Below, piece after piece: positions 52,861-64,000 of a stretch of DNA of 64,000 nucleotides. Both the position numbers and the translations under genes were made by a program. Under the pieces are notes generated by a model. That model had not been told where the DNA came from, made no database searches, and worked only from the letters and a program-made list of their open reading frames with translations. Where the stretch lies: NCBI RefSeq assembly GCF_025698545.1, contig NC_068569.1, positions 9,176,001 to 9,240,000 on the forward strand. The letters are read 5' to 3'. How positions within the stretch are numbered: position 1 is the first letter of the stretch; each line of letters begins with the position of its first letter. This DNA comes from Gossypium raimondii (Eukaryota; Streptophyta; Magnoliopsida; Malvales; Malvaceae).

Positions 52861-54060
52861 ATAGGAAAAGGGCAAATAACCAATAAAATCCCCTTTATTT
52901 TTAAAATTACCGAAATGGGTCAGGTCCTAAATTAAATACCAAAATGGACCATTTCTCCCAAAAATGCGTCCACGTCATCGCATTATCAGGGGATAAAGCA
53001 GGAAAACGCTTCCTTGAGGGCGCGCTTTGTGTCCACGTGGACAAAGCGCTTCCCTGAGGAAGCACTTTTTCTGTTTGTTAGGGTTTAGGATTTTTTACAA
53101 TTAGGGTTAGGATTTTGGAGTTTTTGAGTTTTTAGATTTTAGGGTTTTAAGGAAAAATTAATTAAATAAAGGTTTAGGGTTTCTTAATTAAATTAATTAT
53201 AAATTTTAAAAAATTTATAAATTATTTATAAATTATTTATTAAGTCTAACTTTATTTAAATATAGTTAAATATTAATTACAATTATTATATTTTTTCTAA
53301 TTTTGATTTTAAACATCTATAGTTTAAAAATATATTAAATATTAAAATATTAAAATTTATGTTAAATTCTACTAAATAAAGTTATTAATACCTATTTATA
53401 AATCATTCACTAACAATCAATAAAATATTTACCCATCATCTTAAGACCTTAAGGAATTATTATCCCTAAAATATTCTATTATTAATATGATTGTATTATA
53501 TTAAATTTCATGTATTTTTTTGCATATTATATTATATTAATATTTTTAATTTATAATAAATTTAAAATTATAGCAAAAGATAAATTTAATATATATATAT
53601 ATATATAAACTTTTAACTATTTTTCTGTTTTTCATAAAAAACTCTTTTCTATTTTAAAATTTAAAATACAAAAATTCTTTATATATTTTATTTTTAATTT
53701 ATTATTAAAAATTCTTTTAATAAATTTAATTTTTACTAAAAATTTAATTTTATTAGTTTATTTTTTAGAATAGTTTAAAATATATATTGAATAACATCTA
53801 GTTTTATTTGATTTTTGTTAAAACCCTAAATACTAAACCCCAATCTAAATTTTTAAAATTTATAATTAATTTACTCAAGTAACTCTAAACCCTAATTTAT
53901 TTGTTTTTCCTTAAAACCCTAAACACTAAACCGTAATCTAATTTTTTTAAAGTTTATAATTAATTTATTTGCCCTAGTTAAACTCTTTTAAAATTTAAAA
54001 ATGATTGAAAAATCATAAAAAATAAAAAAGTTATTAAATTATTAAATATAAGATTTAAAA
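52861..54060. repeat. Foldback with telomere-like repeats and a CACGTG-centred hairpin
   Basis: At 53011-53070 the phrase CGCTTCC(C/T)TGAGG appears in both orientations around the perfect palindrome GTCCACGTGGAC. Next comes degenerate TTTAGGG-like sequence (53076-53190), and at 53815-53940 the complement, CCCTAAA-like, in reverse. The two blocks share TTTTAGGGTTTTAAGGAAAAA with its complement, so the whole is an imperfect inverted repeat. It is absent from OPR units 1 and 3. Element class unknown. Confidence 0.55.
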
Positions 54061-54309
54061 AAAATTGACCCCTACGTCATTTCATTGATAAGCAAGCCTA
54101 ACGTCATTGATGAGATAGTCCATCCCTTAGCCGCCAATGACCACCTTTGCTTTTATGATCCCACTTAAATTTAAATTGTAATATTTTTAGAACGAATCGG
54201 TTGAAATAACACTGAATTGATTTTAAAGTTTAAGTTTATATGATTTTTTTTCCAAAAAAAGACTTTGGGTTCATATTAGTTTGTGTTTGTAGGTTTAAGG
54301 GTTTTTTTT

Positions 54310-55235
54310 TTAGTTTTGATTATTATGAATTTTTTTGTGTTGATGGAGGAACCGATTTTTATAGGATAAGTCATGTCTTCAAAGTGTCGTCTTTGGGGTA
54401 GTTGACTCAAACTAGAGATAATCATGGGCCGGGCTGGGCCGGATTCGAGCTGAGCCCATAAAAAATTGTAGCTCGCTTCCTAGGCCCGGGCCCAACTCCT
54501 GCCGAAATATGGGCCTAATTTTTTAGACCCGGCCCAAAAATACTAAGCCCGAGCCCAGCCCGGCCCAACCTTTTTTTTATGATAGAAAAAAATGATTTTA
54601 TTATTTTAATAGCCTATATTTTTATAATTTTTAAAAGATTAAATTAATTTTTTTATCATTTGAGGGGCAAAGTGTAATTTTAGCATTACTATTTTAAAAT
54701 TTTATAAATTATAAAGAGTTAAAAAAAGAATTTTTATTTTTATTTTAGAGTAGAACCCTTGCCCAAAAAATATCATATCAACAAATTTAACAATACTAAT
54801 AATTAAAATTAAATTTTAAAATTTGAAATATAAAAATTAAAAATTTTAAAATAAAAATAAAAAAGAGGGAAGGGCTTAGGGAAATGGGAAGTGGGGAGGG
54901 GAAATGAGAATTTTTTTAAAATATATATATTTATTATATTCAGGCTGGGCCAGGCTAGTCTCGGGCCAAAAAATTTTTGCCTGAGGCCCAGCCTATTTTT
55001 TGCCCAAACCCATATTTTGGGCCTACATTTTTACCCAAATCCTCCCATATTTCGGGCGGGCAGTTGGGCTGAGCCGGGCCGCCCGGCCATGATCACCTCT
55101 AACTCAAACCATCAACAATTGAATGTATGTCAGGGTTTTGTCCTCACCCTCCAATGAGAGCCATATATGGTTCATGAAATGGAGGCGCCTTGATCGGTGG
55201 AGATAGATACCAACAAGACTTGAGATAACTGTTAG
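54310..55235. repeat. Foldback repeat R, unit 2 (left arm, interrupted)
   Basis: Left-arm sequence (TCATGTCTTCAAAGTGTCGT ... GTTGACTCAAAC) is broken by hAT element 3, resumes at 55110 (CATCAACAATTGAATG, TGTCAGGGTTTTGTC), and runs into a truncated LTR at 55236. The right arm is missing. Confidence 0.65.
54413..55101. mobile_element. Non-autonomous hAT element 3 (689 bp)
   Basis: Left end TAGAGATAATCATGGGCCGG and the complement of the right end, TAGAGGTGATCATGGCCGGG, form an imperfect inverted repeat. The 8-bp target duplication ACTCAAAC lies at 54405-54412 and 55102-55109. The unoccupied site with a single ACTCAAAC is preserved at 59545-59552 in OPR unit 3. It belongs with element 2 by its GGCCGGGC-rich ends. 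There is no transposase; the frame at 54891-55157 is spurious. Confidence 0.93.
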
Positions 55236-55434
55236 TGTAATAGCCCGATTTTCAGTGATGTAGGAAACAGTGGTTCGAGACCACCAAATCCGAAAAATGA
55301 GCTCATAAATTTTATTATTTAAAATTTACGAGTAAAATGAGGTTTTTAAAAGATTTTTGAATTAGAAAGTTTGTGGTCATAAGGATTTATTAGATTAATT
55401 AATTTGAAAAAGAAGTATCGAGACCTCAATGTTA
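55236..55434 (+). mobile_element. Truncated LTR (5' 0.2 kb), sister of LTR D
   Basis: TGTAATAGCCCGATTTTCAG at 55236 follows GTTAG exactly as in LTR D at 59688, and homology continues to GAGACCTCAATG near 55430, where it stops. There is no 3' end or second target duplication. Same insertion site as LTR D. Confidence 0.75.
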
Positions 55435-56330
55435 ATTAATTTGGAATAGCAATAAAATTAAAGGTAAATCATATTAATTTTCACTCGATTATTAAAAACA
55501 TTTGTATAGATCATTCGACTTCAAAAAGTTACAAAATAATCATTTAATTTATTTAAAAAAATTAAATCCAAAATTGTTAAATACTTTAACCGTTATGTTA
55601 ATGACTTATTTTTGTAACATTCATTTTTAATACACATCATTTCCATCTCATATAATAATTTAAAAAATATTAACCCAAATTACCCACCCGTCCCGCTCCC
55701 CTCCAAGCTCCCTCCCTTGGTTCATGGTGCTGGAGGTCTAAACAAGAATGTTCCTCCCACGAGTTGAAATCTTGTGAAATAATGTGGATGAGTTATCAAA
55801 ATTTTAAACTCTGTAATCTTAATTAGTAAGATAAGGTTATTATGGAAGAAAAATGTTATGACATAATTAGAAAGGAAAAATATTTTATATACTAACACTG
55901 CAAAATATTAAAAAATAACTTATAAAAGTATCGTAAAATATTGTGGAATAAAAAAATTACCAAAACTTTAGTTTAACTACAAAATAAAGAAGTTGTTCGT
56001 TCTTAAAAAATGTTAATCATTAAATTAGATGTTAAGACTATTTAATCAGTTTGTTCACTAAACTATCCTTTATTTAAGAAAAAAATGAGAAAATATGGTC
56101 AAATTTGGAATCTTGACACAGGTTTACTAACAAAATTAGATTTTAATATTGAATAATAACGGTCCACAATGTTTTATTTAGAGAGAAGAAAAGCTACAGT
56201 GCTTCACCATGTACAAGATGCGATGCAGAAGCATCTTAGTCGTCAACAGCTACGGTCCAAATTGAAGAAAATAGATTTAAGTAATTTCTATTTGGGCTTT
56301 CACATTTTAATGAGAAGATCCAAACTTCAC
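55435..56330. other. Spacer and 3' flank of OPR copy 3
   Basis: A short GC-rich patch (about 55676-55730) has no frame. From about 55780 it matches the 3' flank of copy 1, and from 56010 it is nearly identical to the 3' flank of copy 2. Confidence 0.55.
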
Positions 56331-58253
<1,923 letters not shown>

Positions 58254-58369
58254 TTCAATTAAATTGAATAAATGGGTATAAATTGATTCTGCTTGTAAGG
58301 AGGAGTTAAAACACTTGTTTTGGTTATGCAAATTTGCCGAGTTATGGAATGGGATAATGGGTGGAGGGG

Positions 58370-58383
58370 TATATATAATAAAG
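58370..58383 (-). promoter_or_regulatory. TATA box, OPR copy 3
   Basis: The minus strand reads TTATTATATATACC about 117 bases upstream of the ATG. Similarity to the promoters of copies 1 and 2 ends at about 58396, only about 15 bases further upstream, where foldback sequence begins. Confidence 0.6.
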
Positions 58384-58396
58384 CAGGAAGAAAGGC

Positions 58397-59045
58397 TAAA
58401 GGGTGGAGGGGTTTATATATAAGTTACCTAATAAATTTAACCTTCAATCTTTACATATTTATTCAATTTAATTCTGACTCTATTATTGGAAGTAAATTAA
58501 AAAAAAATAAACTAATAAGGCTAAAGGGTCAAAAAGCCCTACCAAAATTTTAAAAATTTAGTTAAGCCCTTTTAAAATTTAAAACTGATTGAAAAATCAT
58601 AAAAATTAAAAATTAAAAAATTAAATAGTAGATTTAAAAAATTTGACCCCTACGTATTTATTGGATCGGTATTATTATTTTTAATAAAAATCTATAAATT
58701 TTTGTAAATTTTATTTATAATTTTATAATTTTGTGAATAATTTTAAATTTTAAAAGGGCTTAATTGATTCTTTTATAATTTGTTACTAAGGCCGTTTTGA
58801 CCTATTGGTCTTATTAGTTTAAAAAGTTTCTAATTTACTTCCAACAAAAGAGTAAGGGTCAAATTGAATAACTTTGTAAAGGTCAATGGTTAAATTTATT
58901 ATTATACCTTATATATAAACACTAAGTTTTAATGGAGGGTTGTTTTGCTACATCCGTAAGTTAATTTGCACCGTTTTTAGTACAAGGGCTAAAATGTAAT
59001 TTAAAATATATGATATAAGCGTTTTGTGATAATTTTACCAACAAA
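58397..59045. repeat. Foldback element upstream of OPR copy 3
   Basis: The left arm (ATTTAACCTTCAATCTTTAC, TATTGGAAGTAAATT) and right arm (AATTTACTTCCAACAAAAG, TTATTATACCTTATATATAA) form a long imperfect inverted repeat like that at 46700-47410. Confidence 0.6.
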
Positions 59046-61004
59046 ATATAATCCAATAGAAAAGATGAACAGTCGACTAATTGAGATAACTTGAGGCTCA
59101 TAAGAAATGTTAAACTAAATAATTTTACGTCATGATAATAATCCTTTGTATGTATTCTATGATAGGCAAGCCTAACGCAATTGATGAGGTGGTCCGCCTA
59201 TCCCTTAGCCACCAATGACCACCTTTGCTTTTATGATCACATACAATTCAACTTCATTACCAAACTAATATAAATATGGTTAAATTCCGACTTAAATTTA
59301 AATTGTAATATTTTTTAAACTAAATTGATGATGGAATCAGTTGAAGTAGCACTGAATTGATTTTAAAGTTTAAGTTTATATGATTTTTTTTCTAAAAAAA
59401 TACTTTGGGTTCATATTAGTTTGTATTTGTAGGTTTAAGGGTTTTCTTTTTTAATTTTGATTATTATGAATTTTTTGTGTTGATGGAGTAACCGATTTCT
59501 CTAGGATAAGTCATGTCTTCAAAGTGTCGTCTTTGGGCTAGTTGACTCAAACCATCAACAATTGAACGTATTATCCTTGTGTCAGGGTTTTGTCCTCGCC
59601 CTTCAAGGAGAGCCATATATGGTTCATGAAATGGAGGCACCTTGATCGGTGGAGATCGATACCAACAAGACTTGAGATAACTGTTAGTGTAATAGCCTGA
59701 TTTTCAATGATGTCGGAAACAGTGGTTCAAGACCGCCAAATGAGGTTTTTAAAATATTTTTGAATTACTAAGTTTGTGGTTATAAGGATTTATTAGATTA
59801 ATTAATTTAGAAAAAGAGGTATCGAGACCTCAGTGTTATGAATCGAGCTGTAAATATTTTTATAAATATTTACAGAGTGTCAATAAGGTAGTATTAAATT
59901 TTCTTTAGGAAATTTTAACGTTTTGGTAGTCAATTAATTAAAAAGAACTAAATTGAAAAAGGTGCAAAATTAGTTAAAGTGATTAAATAGTCTAAATAGT
60001 AAATAAAGGAGGACTAAAAGGGAAAATAGACCCATATGAATGGTTGAGGTGGCAAAGCATGAAAAAAATCAAGGATTTTATGTGAAATAAGGGCAAAATT
60101 GTAAATTTTGCCAAATTAAAGAGAAATAAATAGGAAATTGAAAATTCTAGACAAATTCATCATCATTTTCAGCTCAAAAGTAGCCATTGAAGAGGGTTTA
60201 AGCTGGTTTTTCATATTTTAACTTCATGTAAGTTTAATTCTTGCATTTTCCTTGAAATTTTTATATTTTTGGACTTCTACAACTAGATCCAACTTACTAT
60301 TTCATTAGTTTTTTTTTTGTTGAAAGTTTTGGAAGATACCATAGATAAGTTCATATGATTTTAGTTATTAAGTGATGAAATTGAGATGTTGATGGGTATT
60401 TAAAGGTATTTTATTAAGGAATTTTGGATGAAATCATGTTTTAGGGATTAATTTGTAAAGTTGTTGAATTTATGTGAAATTATGAAATTTCACGGAATTT
60501 ATGGGCTGCTATTGATATATGTGAAATTATTTAGGCTTGGAATAAGAAATAAATTACATGAATTTCATTTTCCAAGCCTAGGGACGAAATCATCATTTAG
60601 TAAAAGTATAGGGGCAAAATAGTAATTTTACCTAAGATGTGACTTGGATAGAATTGAATGTAAATTTTATTAAATTGATGTTAAAGTTACTCATATAGAT
60701 CCGTATAGATCAAATACGAAGCTAGATCGATGTAAAGAAAAAGTGACGGATTAGTAGACATAAATTCATGAACACTTGTTGGGGTAAGTTCGTGTAACTT
60801 AATTGTGTATATTTATATGCTTATATTGAGTATTGAATATGTAAATTGTGTAAATGTCATATATGTGTATGTAATTGATCTTGTAACTGAAAATCCCTCA
60901 TAAATAAATAAGTCCCATTTGGATAATGAGATTCAATGGATACATGGTTCTATTTCCCGAAATGGTAATGTTCCTGCATATTTTGCGGATGTACCGTAGC
61001 TCGA

Positions 61005-61430
61005 AAAAGCGTCTCGTTACAAGCCCTCTCGAGCTTCTCGTTATAACGTTCTTGCGAGCTTCCCATTAAATGCTCTTCTAAGCATCCTGACTAGTTGTGT
61101 TCTGTATATGTTGTAGACACTCCCACGTTCTTATAAGAGTTCTGTTTATAGGTTCTTTGTGAACCTCCTGTTAAAGTGCTCTTTGGAGCTTCCTGTCAGT
61201 GCTCGCTTGAACTTCCCGTTATATGGCTATCCGGTGCTCTCTGTTAAAGTGCTATTCGGAGCTTCCTGTTAAGTGCTATTCGGAGCTTCCTGTTAAGTGC
61301 TCTTCGGAGCTACCCAATATAGGCTCATTGTGAGCTTCTCGTTATTAAGCCCGAATAAGCTTTCCGTTACATGGCTCAATGAGCTTCGCGTTATAGTGCT
61401 TGAGAGAGAGCTTTCTGTTTAAGTACCCTA
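61005..61430 (+). repeat. Mid-LTR minisatellite in LTR D
   Basis: Roughly fifteen degenerate copies of a 22-28 bp unit; the best preserved are GTGCTATTCGGAGCTTCCTG followed by TTAA, at about 61240-61310. Confidence 0.8.
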
Positions 61431-62249
61431 ATGAGTACTCCTAAACATGAATTGAAAAAAATTATGATTTGTATACTTTATGTGTACTACCCTTTTATCC
61501 ATCGAGATTTCAAATGATTCAACAGGTAAAATTCTGACATGAAGACAAGTGAATCAAAATAAAATCAATCTCTGAAAAATACATGAAATGAATGGAACTT
61601 GGTATTTGATGAGCTCATCTTTGGTATTGATATTTACATGAAATGATTAACTAACATATTTGATGAGATTATGTGCTTAGGCTATGGCCAAGTTGTTTGG
61701 AATGCATGAATATGTTTACTTAGCGTACAAATGAATGGTAAGTTTACTTCCCGTTATACGAACTTACTAAGCACTAAGTGCTTACTCTGTTTCATTTTCT
61801 TTGTTTTATAGTACTCGGAAGCTCGTTGGGTTGGAAGCTTGGCAAAGATCACTCACACTATCCATCGGCTCACTCCAGTATATTTATGACATTATTTTTG
61901 GATATAATGACATGTATATGTTAGGTTAGCCAAAGTTGGCATACAAATATTTTCGTTGTAAATAGCCATTGGAATGGCTTGTGATGAATGTGTTTTGGCA
62001 TATTAACATATGAGTTAATTTCATGTTTGGTATAAGTGCTTAATTTGGTTTATGAATATTAGTATGACATTAAGTAAATGTGGTCAAATAGACAAATTCA
62101 CAAGCATGGATTATGAAGTGATATGGTAAGTATAAGACTTGAGTTTTGCATGTTTTTAAAAGTTTTGGATTGGCTTCTGGATGTGTTAAAATGTTTGTGT
62201 AGGTGAATGATCAAATGGGTGAGAAATAAGGCATGGAAATGGCTTTATT

Positions 62250-62570
62250 TTGTCCACGCGGGCGTACTTCTCAACCGTGTGTGACACACAACCTAGCACA
62301 TGGGCATGTGTTTTAACCGTGTGTCCCCTGCATCTTAAAATTTTAAAACAGAGTATTTGAAATTGATCACACGGCCTGGCACACGAGCGTGTAACTTGGC
62401 CGTGTGACCCCTGCACTTAATTTAGTTGCAAGTTAGAGAGTTACACGAGTTAGAGACACAGACGTGTGCCCTACCTCATATGCCATACGGCCTGAGATAT
62501 GGGCATGTGAGTTGGTCGTGTGAGCCACACAGCCTAACCACACGGGCGTGTGACCCCTGAACTTAGGAAG
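62250..62570 (+). repeat. ACACGG/CGTGTG repeat in LTR D
   Basis: Repeated short phrases such as CACACGGCCTGGCACACG, GGCCGTGTGACCCCTG and CACACGGGCGTGTGACCCC, many of them partly palindromic. The frame at 62186-62416 comes from this repeat and is not a gene. Confidence 0.8.
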
Positions 62571-63237
62571 AATTTTGAAATTTTGTGAAAAATTATCTGA
62601 GTTCCCGATTCAGTCCCGACTCGTTTCTAATGTATGATTTGGGCCTCGAGGCCTCATAGAAGGGACGATATGGTTAAATTATAATTAACTTTTGATACGA
62701 TTATAAAATAACATGAAATATTTGAATATGGTTTGTATATTTTGGTAATGCTCCTAAACCTTATTTTGGTGATGGATACAGGTTAGGGGTGTTAGAGTTA
62801 GTATTTGATGAGTTAATAATTATGAAAGCGCCTAGGCACGCCGTAGCTCGAACCACCAACCTAGGCCATAATGCACAAACCTGGCTCAAGTGGCATAATT
62901 ATTCACACCCAATACTAACACCTATCTCGAGTTTTGCATGCACCAATCTCTACTAACTAAGGCACCCCCTCCATGAACCGTACACAACTTTCCACGGAGG
63001 TGGGGACAAAACCATGGCACAAAGACAACACATTTGATTGTTGACGGTCTGGATTGCCTGCCCAAATGATGATACTTCAAAAATAAGATTTCTCCGAGAG
63101 ATCCCTCATTTGAAATTTGTGTCATTGAGGTTTTTTTTTTCTTTTTATATCTCAAGTAAAAAAATTAGTATAATTTATCAACAAGTGGATGCAAGTAATA
63201 GAATTATACTTGTTTTAGGTATTTGAACTAGTGGATG

Positions 63238-64000
63238 TGTAATGGCCGAAATTCAAGGTCATCGGAATAGTAGTTTCGTAGCCACAAATCCGATTTAAAG
63301 ATAAATTTATTTTAATATTTTTTCATGAATATTGATAAGATAGGAAAATCGTATGAAAATATAGATAGAAAAATTTTACCGATTTAGTGGTTAGTTAGAA
63401 AAAGAAATTATTGAAGAAATTGGGTAAAAACAAGGTATTGAGACCTCGATCTCGTAAAATCGAGTTGGAAATATTTTTATAAATATTTATGAAGTGTTAG
63501 TAATATGGTATTAAAATTTTGTTAGAAAATTTCTACGTTTGGGTAGTTAACTAAGTAAAAGAACTAAATTGAAAAGGGTGTAAAAGTTACTAGAAGGATT
63601 AAATAGCTCAATTGTTAAATGAGGAGAAACATAAATTACAAATAAGCCCAAAAGGAGATATTTTGGGTGGCATAAGCTGAGAAAAATCAAGAGAATTGGT
63701 GAAATAAGGGTAAAATGGGAAAATAACAAATTTTACTAACATAAAAATAGGACCAAATTGGAATATCTAGAATTCTCTTCATATTTTCTTCATTATCATC
63801 AGCAAAAAAACGTCCTAGGTGTTTATTCAATCTGGTACTTCATAATTTTTGCACCAAGTGAGTTAATCCTTTCCTTTTTCTTGTAATTTTTGTGTTTCTA
63901 AGACTTTTACAACTAGGTCCTATTACTAAATTCATTAGTTTTTGATTTTATGAATGAAATTGAAAGTTTCTATGAATATGTGCTGGAAGTTTATGATGAA
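63238..64000 (+). mobile_element. LTR E (partial, runs off the window)
   Basis: TGTAATGGCCGAAATTCAAG begins at 63238 after GGATG (63233-63237, the presumed target duplication) and contains the family block TAGTTTCGTAGCCACAAATC. It aligns with LTR D through GAGACCTCGAT, AAATATTTTTATAAATATTT and AAAAGAACTAAATTGAAAA. Its 3' end lies beyond the window, so it may be a solo LTR or the start of a complete element. Confidence 0.75.

Larger units (their letters stand above)
59688..62796 (+). mobile_element. Solo LTR D (3.1 kb)
   Basis: Begins TGTAATAGCCTGATTTTCAA, ends GGTTAGGGGTGTTAGA (terminal CA decayed to GA), flanked by the 5-bp duplication GTTAG (59683-59687, 62797-62801). It contains no gag-pol. 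It carries two tandem-repeat regions, at about 61005-61430 and 62250-62570, in the same relative positions as those of LTR A. Confidence 0.85.
59460..63140. repeat. Foldback repeat R, unit 3 (both arms, interrupted by LTR D)
   Basis: The left arm is 59460-59687 (TCATGTCTTCAAAGTGTCGT, uninterrupted ACTCAAACCATCAACAATTG). The right arm is 62797-63140 (AACACCTATCTCGAGTTTTG, AACTTTCCACGGAGGTGGGG). LTR D sits between them. The sequence after the right arm is again interrupted, at 63238, by another LTR. Confidence 0.65.

Noticed and set aside
62186-62416. 76-codon minus-strand frame
   Set aside because: Translation of the ACACGG/CGTGTG repeat in LTR D.

Overview
The window is nuclear DNA of a dicot, most likely a Malvaceae genome such as cotton (Gossypium). 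Its genes have plant introns, long A/T-rich spacers, and several transposon families nested in each other. The species call is an inference from gene content and repeat style (for example the ACACGG/CGTGTG minisatellite near 62.3 kb), not a database match.

Genes, left to right. (1) 325-732, minus: first coding exon of a shikimate/quinate hydroxycinnamoyltransferase (HCT, lignin pathway); the rest lies beyond the left edge. (2) 12943-19475, plus: a complete 10-exon protein phosphatase 2C, PP2C60-like. (3) 20895-21292, minus: a small two-exon LEA_3-like protein. (4) 41986-42850, plus: a three-exon chloroplast J-domain protein, J8. (5) 43973-45908, 49964-51884 and 56331-58253, minus: three tandem five-exon 12-oxophytodienoate reductase (OPR) genes, each with an open 371-codon frame. 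Only the middle copy keeps the catalytic tyrosine; the outer two carry phenylalanine. A broken HD-Zip homeobox fragment lies at 10986-11158 (minus).

Mobile DNA fills most of the rest. Four complete solo LTRs of 2.6-3.1 kb (5773-8573, 22597-25218, 35628-38196, 59688-62796) have TG...CA-type ends and 5-bp target duplications; a fifth starts at 63238 and runs off the window, and a truncated one lies at 55236-55434. An 11-kb PIF/Harbinger element (28511-39549) carries a decayed transposase and a decayed Myb/SANT-like gene, and hosts two non-autonomous hAT elements and one of the solo LTRs. A third hAT element (54413-55101) has its empty site preserved in the neighbouring duplicate at 59545-59552. 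A LINE RNase H remnant (about 5340-8815) is split by the first solo LTR. Several foldback elements, with long imperfect inverted repeats, recur in the OPR repeat units.

The OPR cluster is the most informative region. It consists of units of about 6 kb (roughly 43.5-49.1, 49.6-55.4 and 55.8-63.2 kb) that duplicated together with their foldback elements. A gene-conversion-like tract covers exon 4 and most of exon 5 of the third copy, including the Tyr-to-Phe site, and the third copy's promoter is cut just upstream of its TATA box. No rRNA, tRNA or CRISPR array was recognised.
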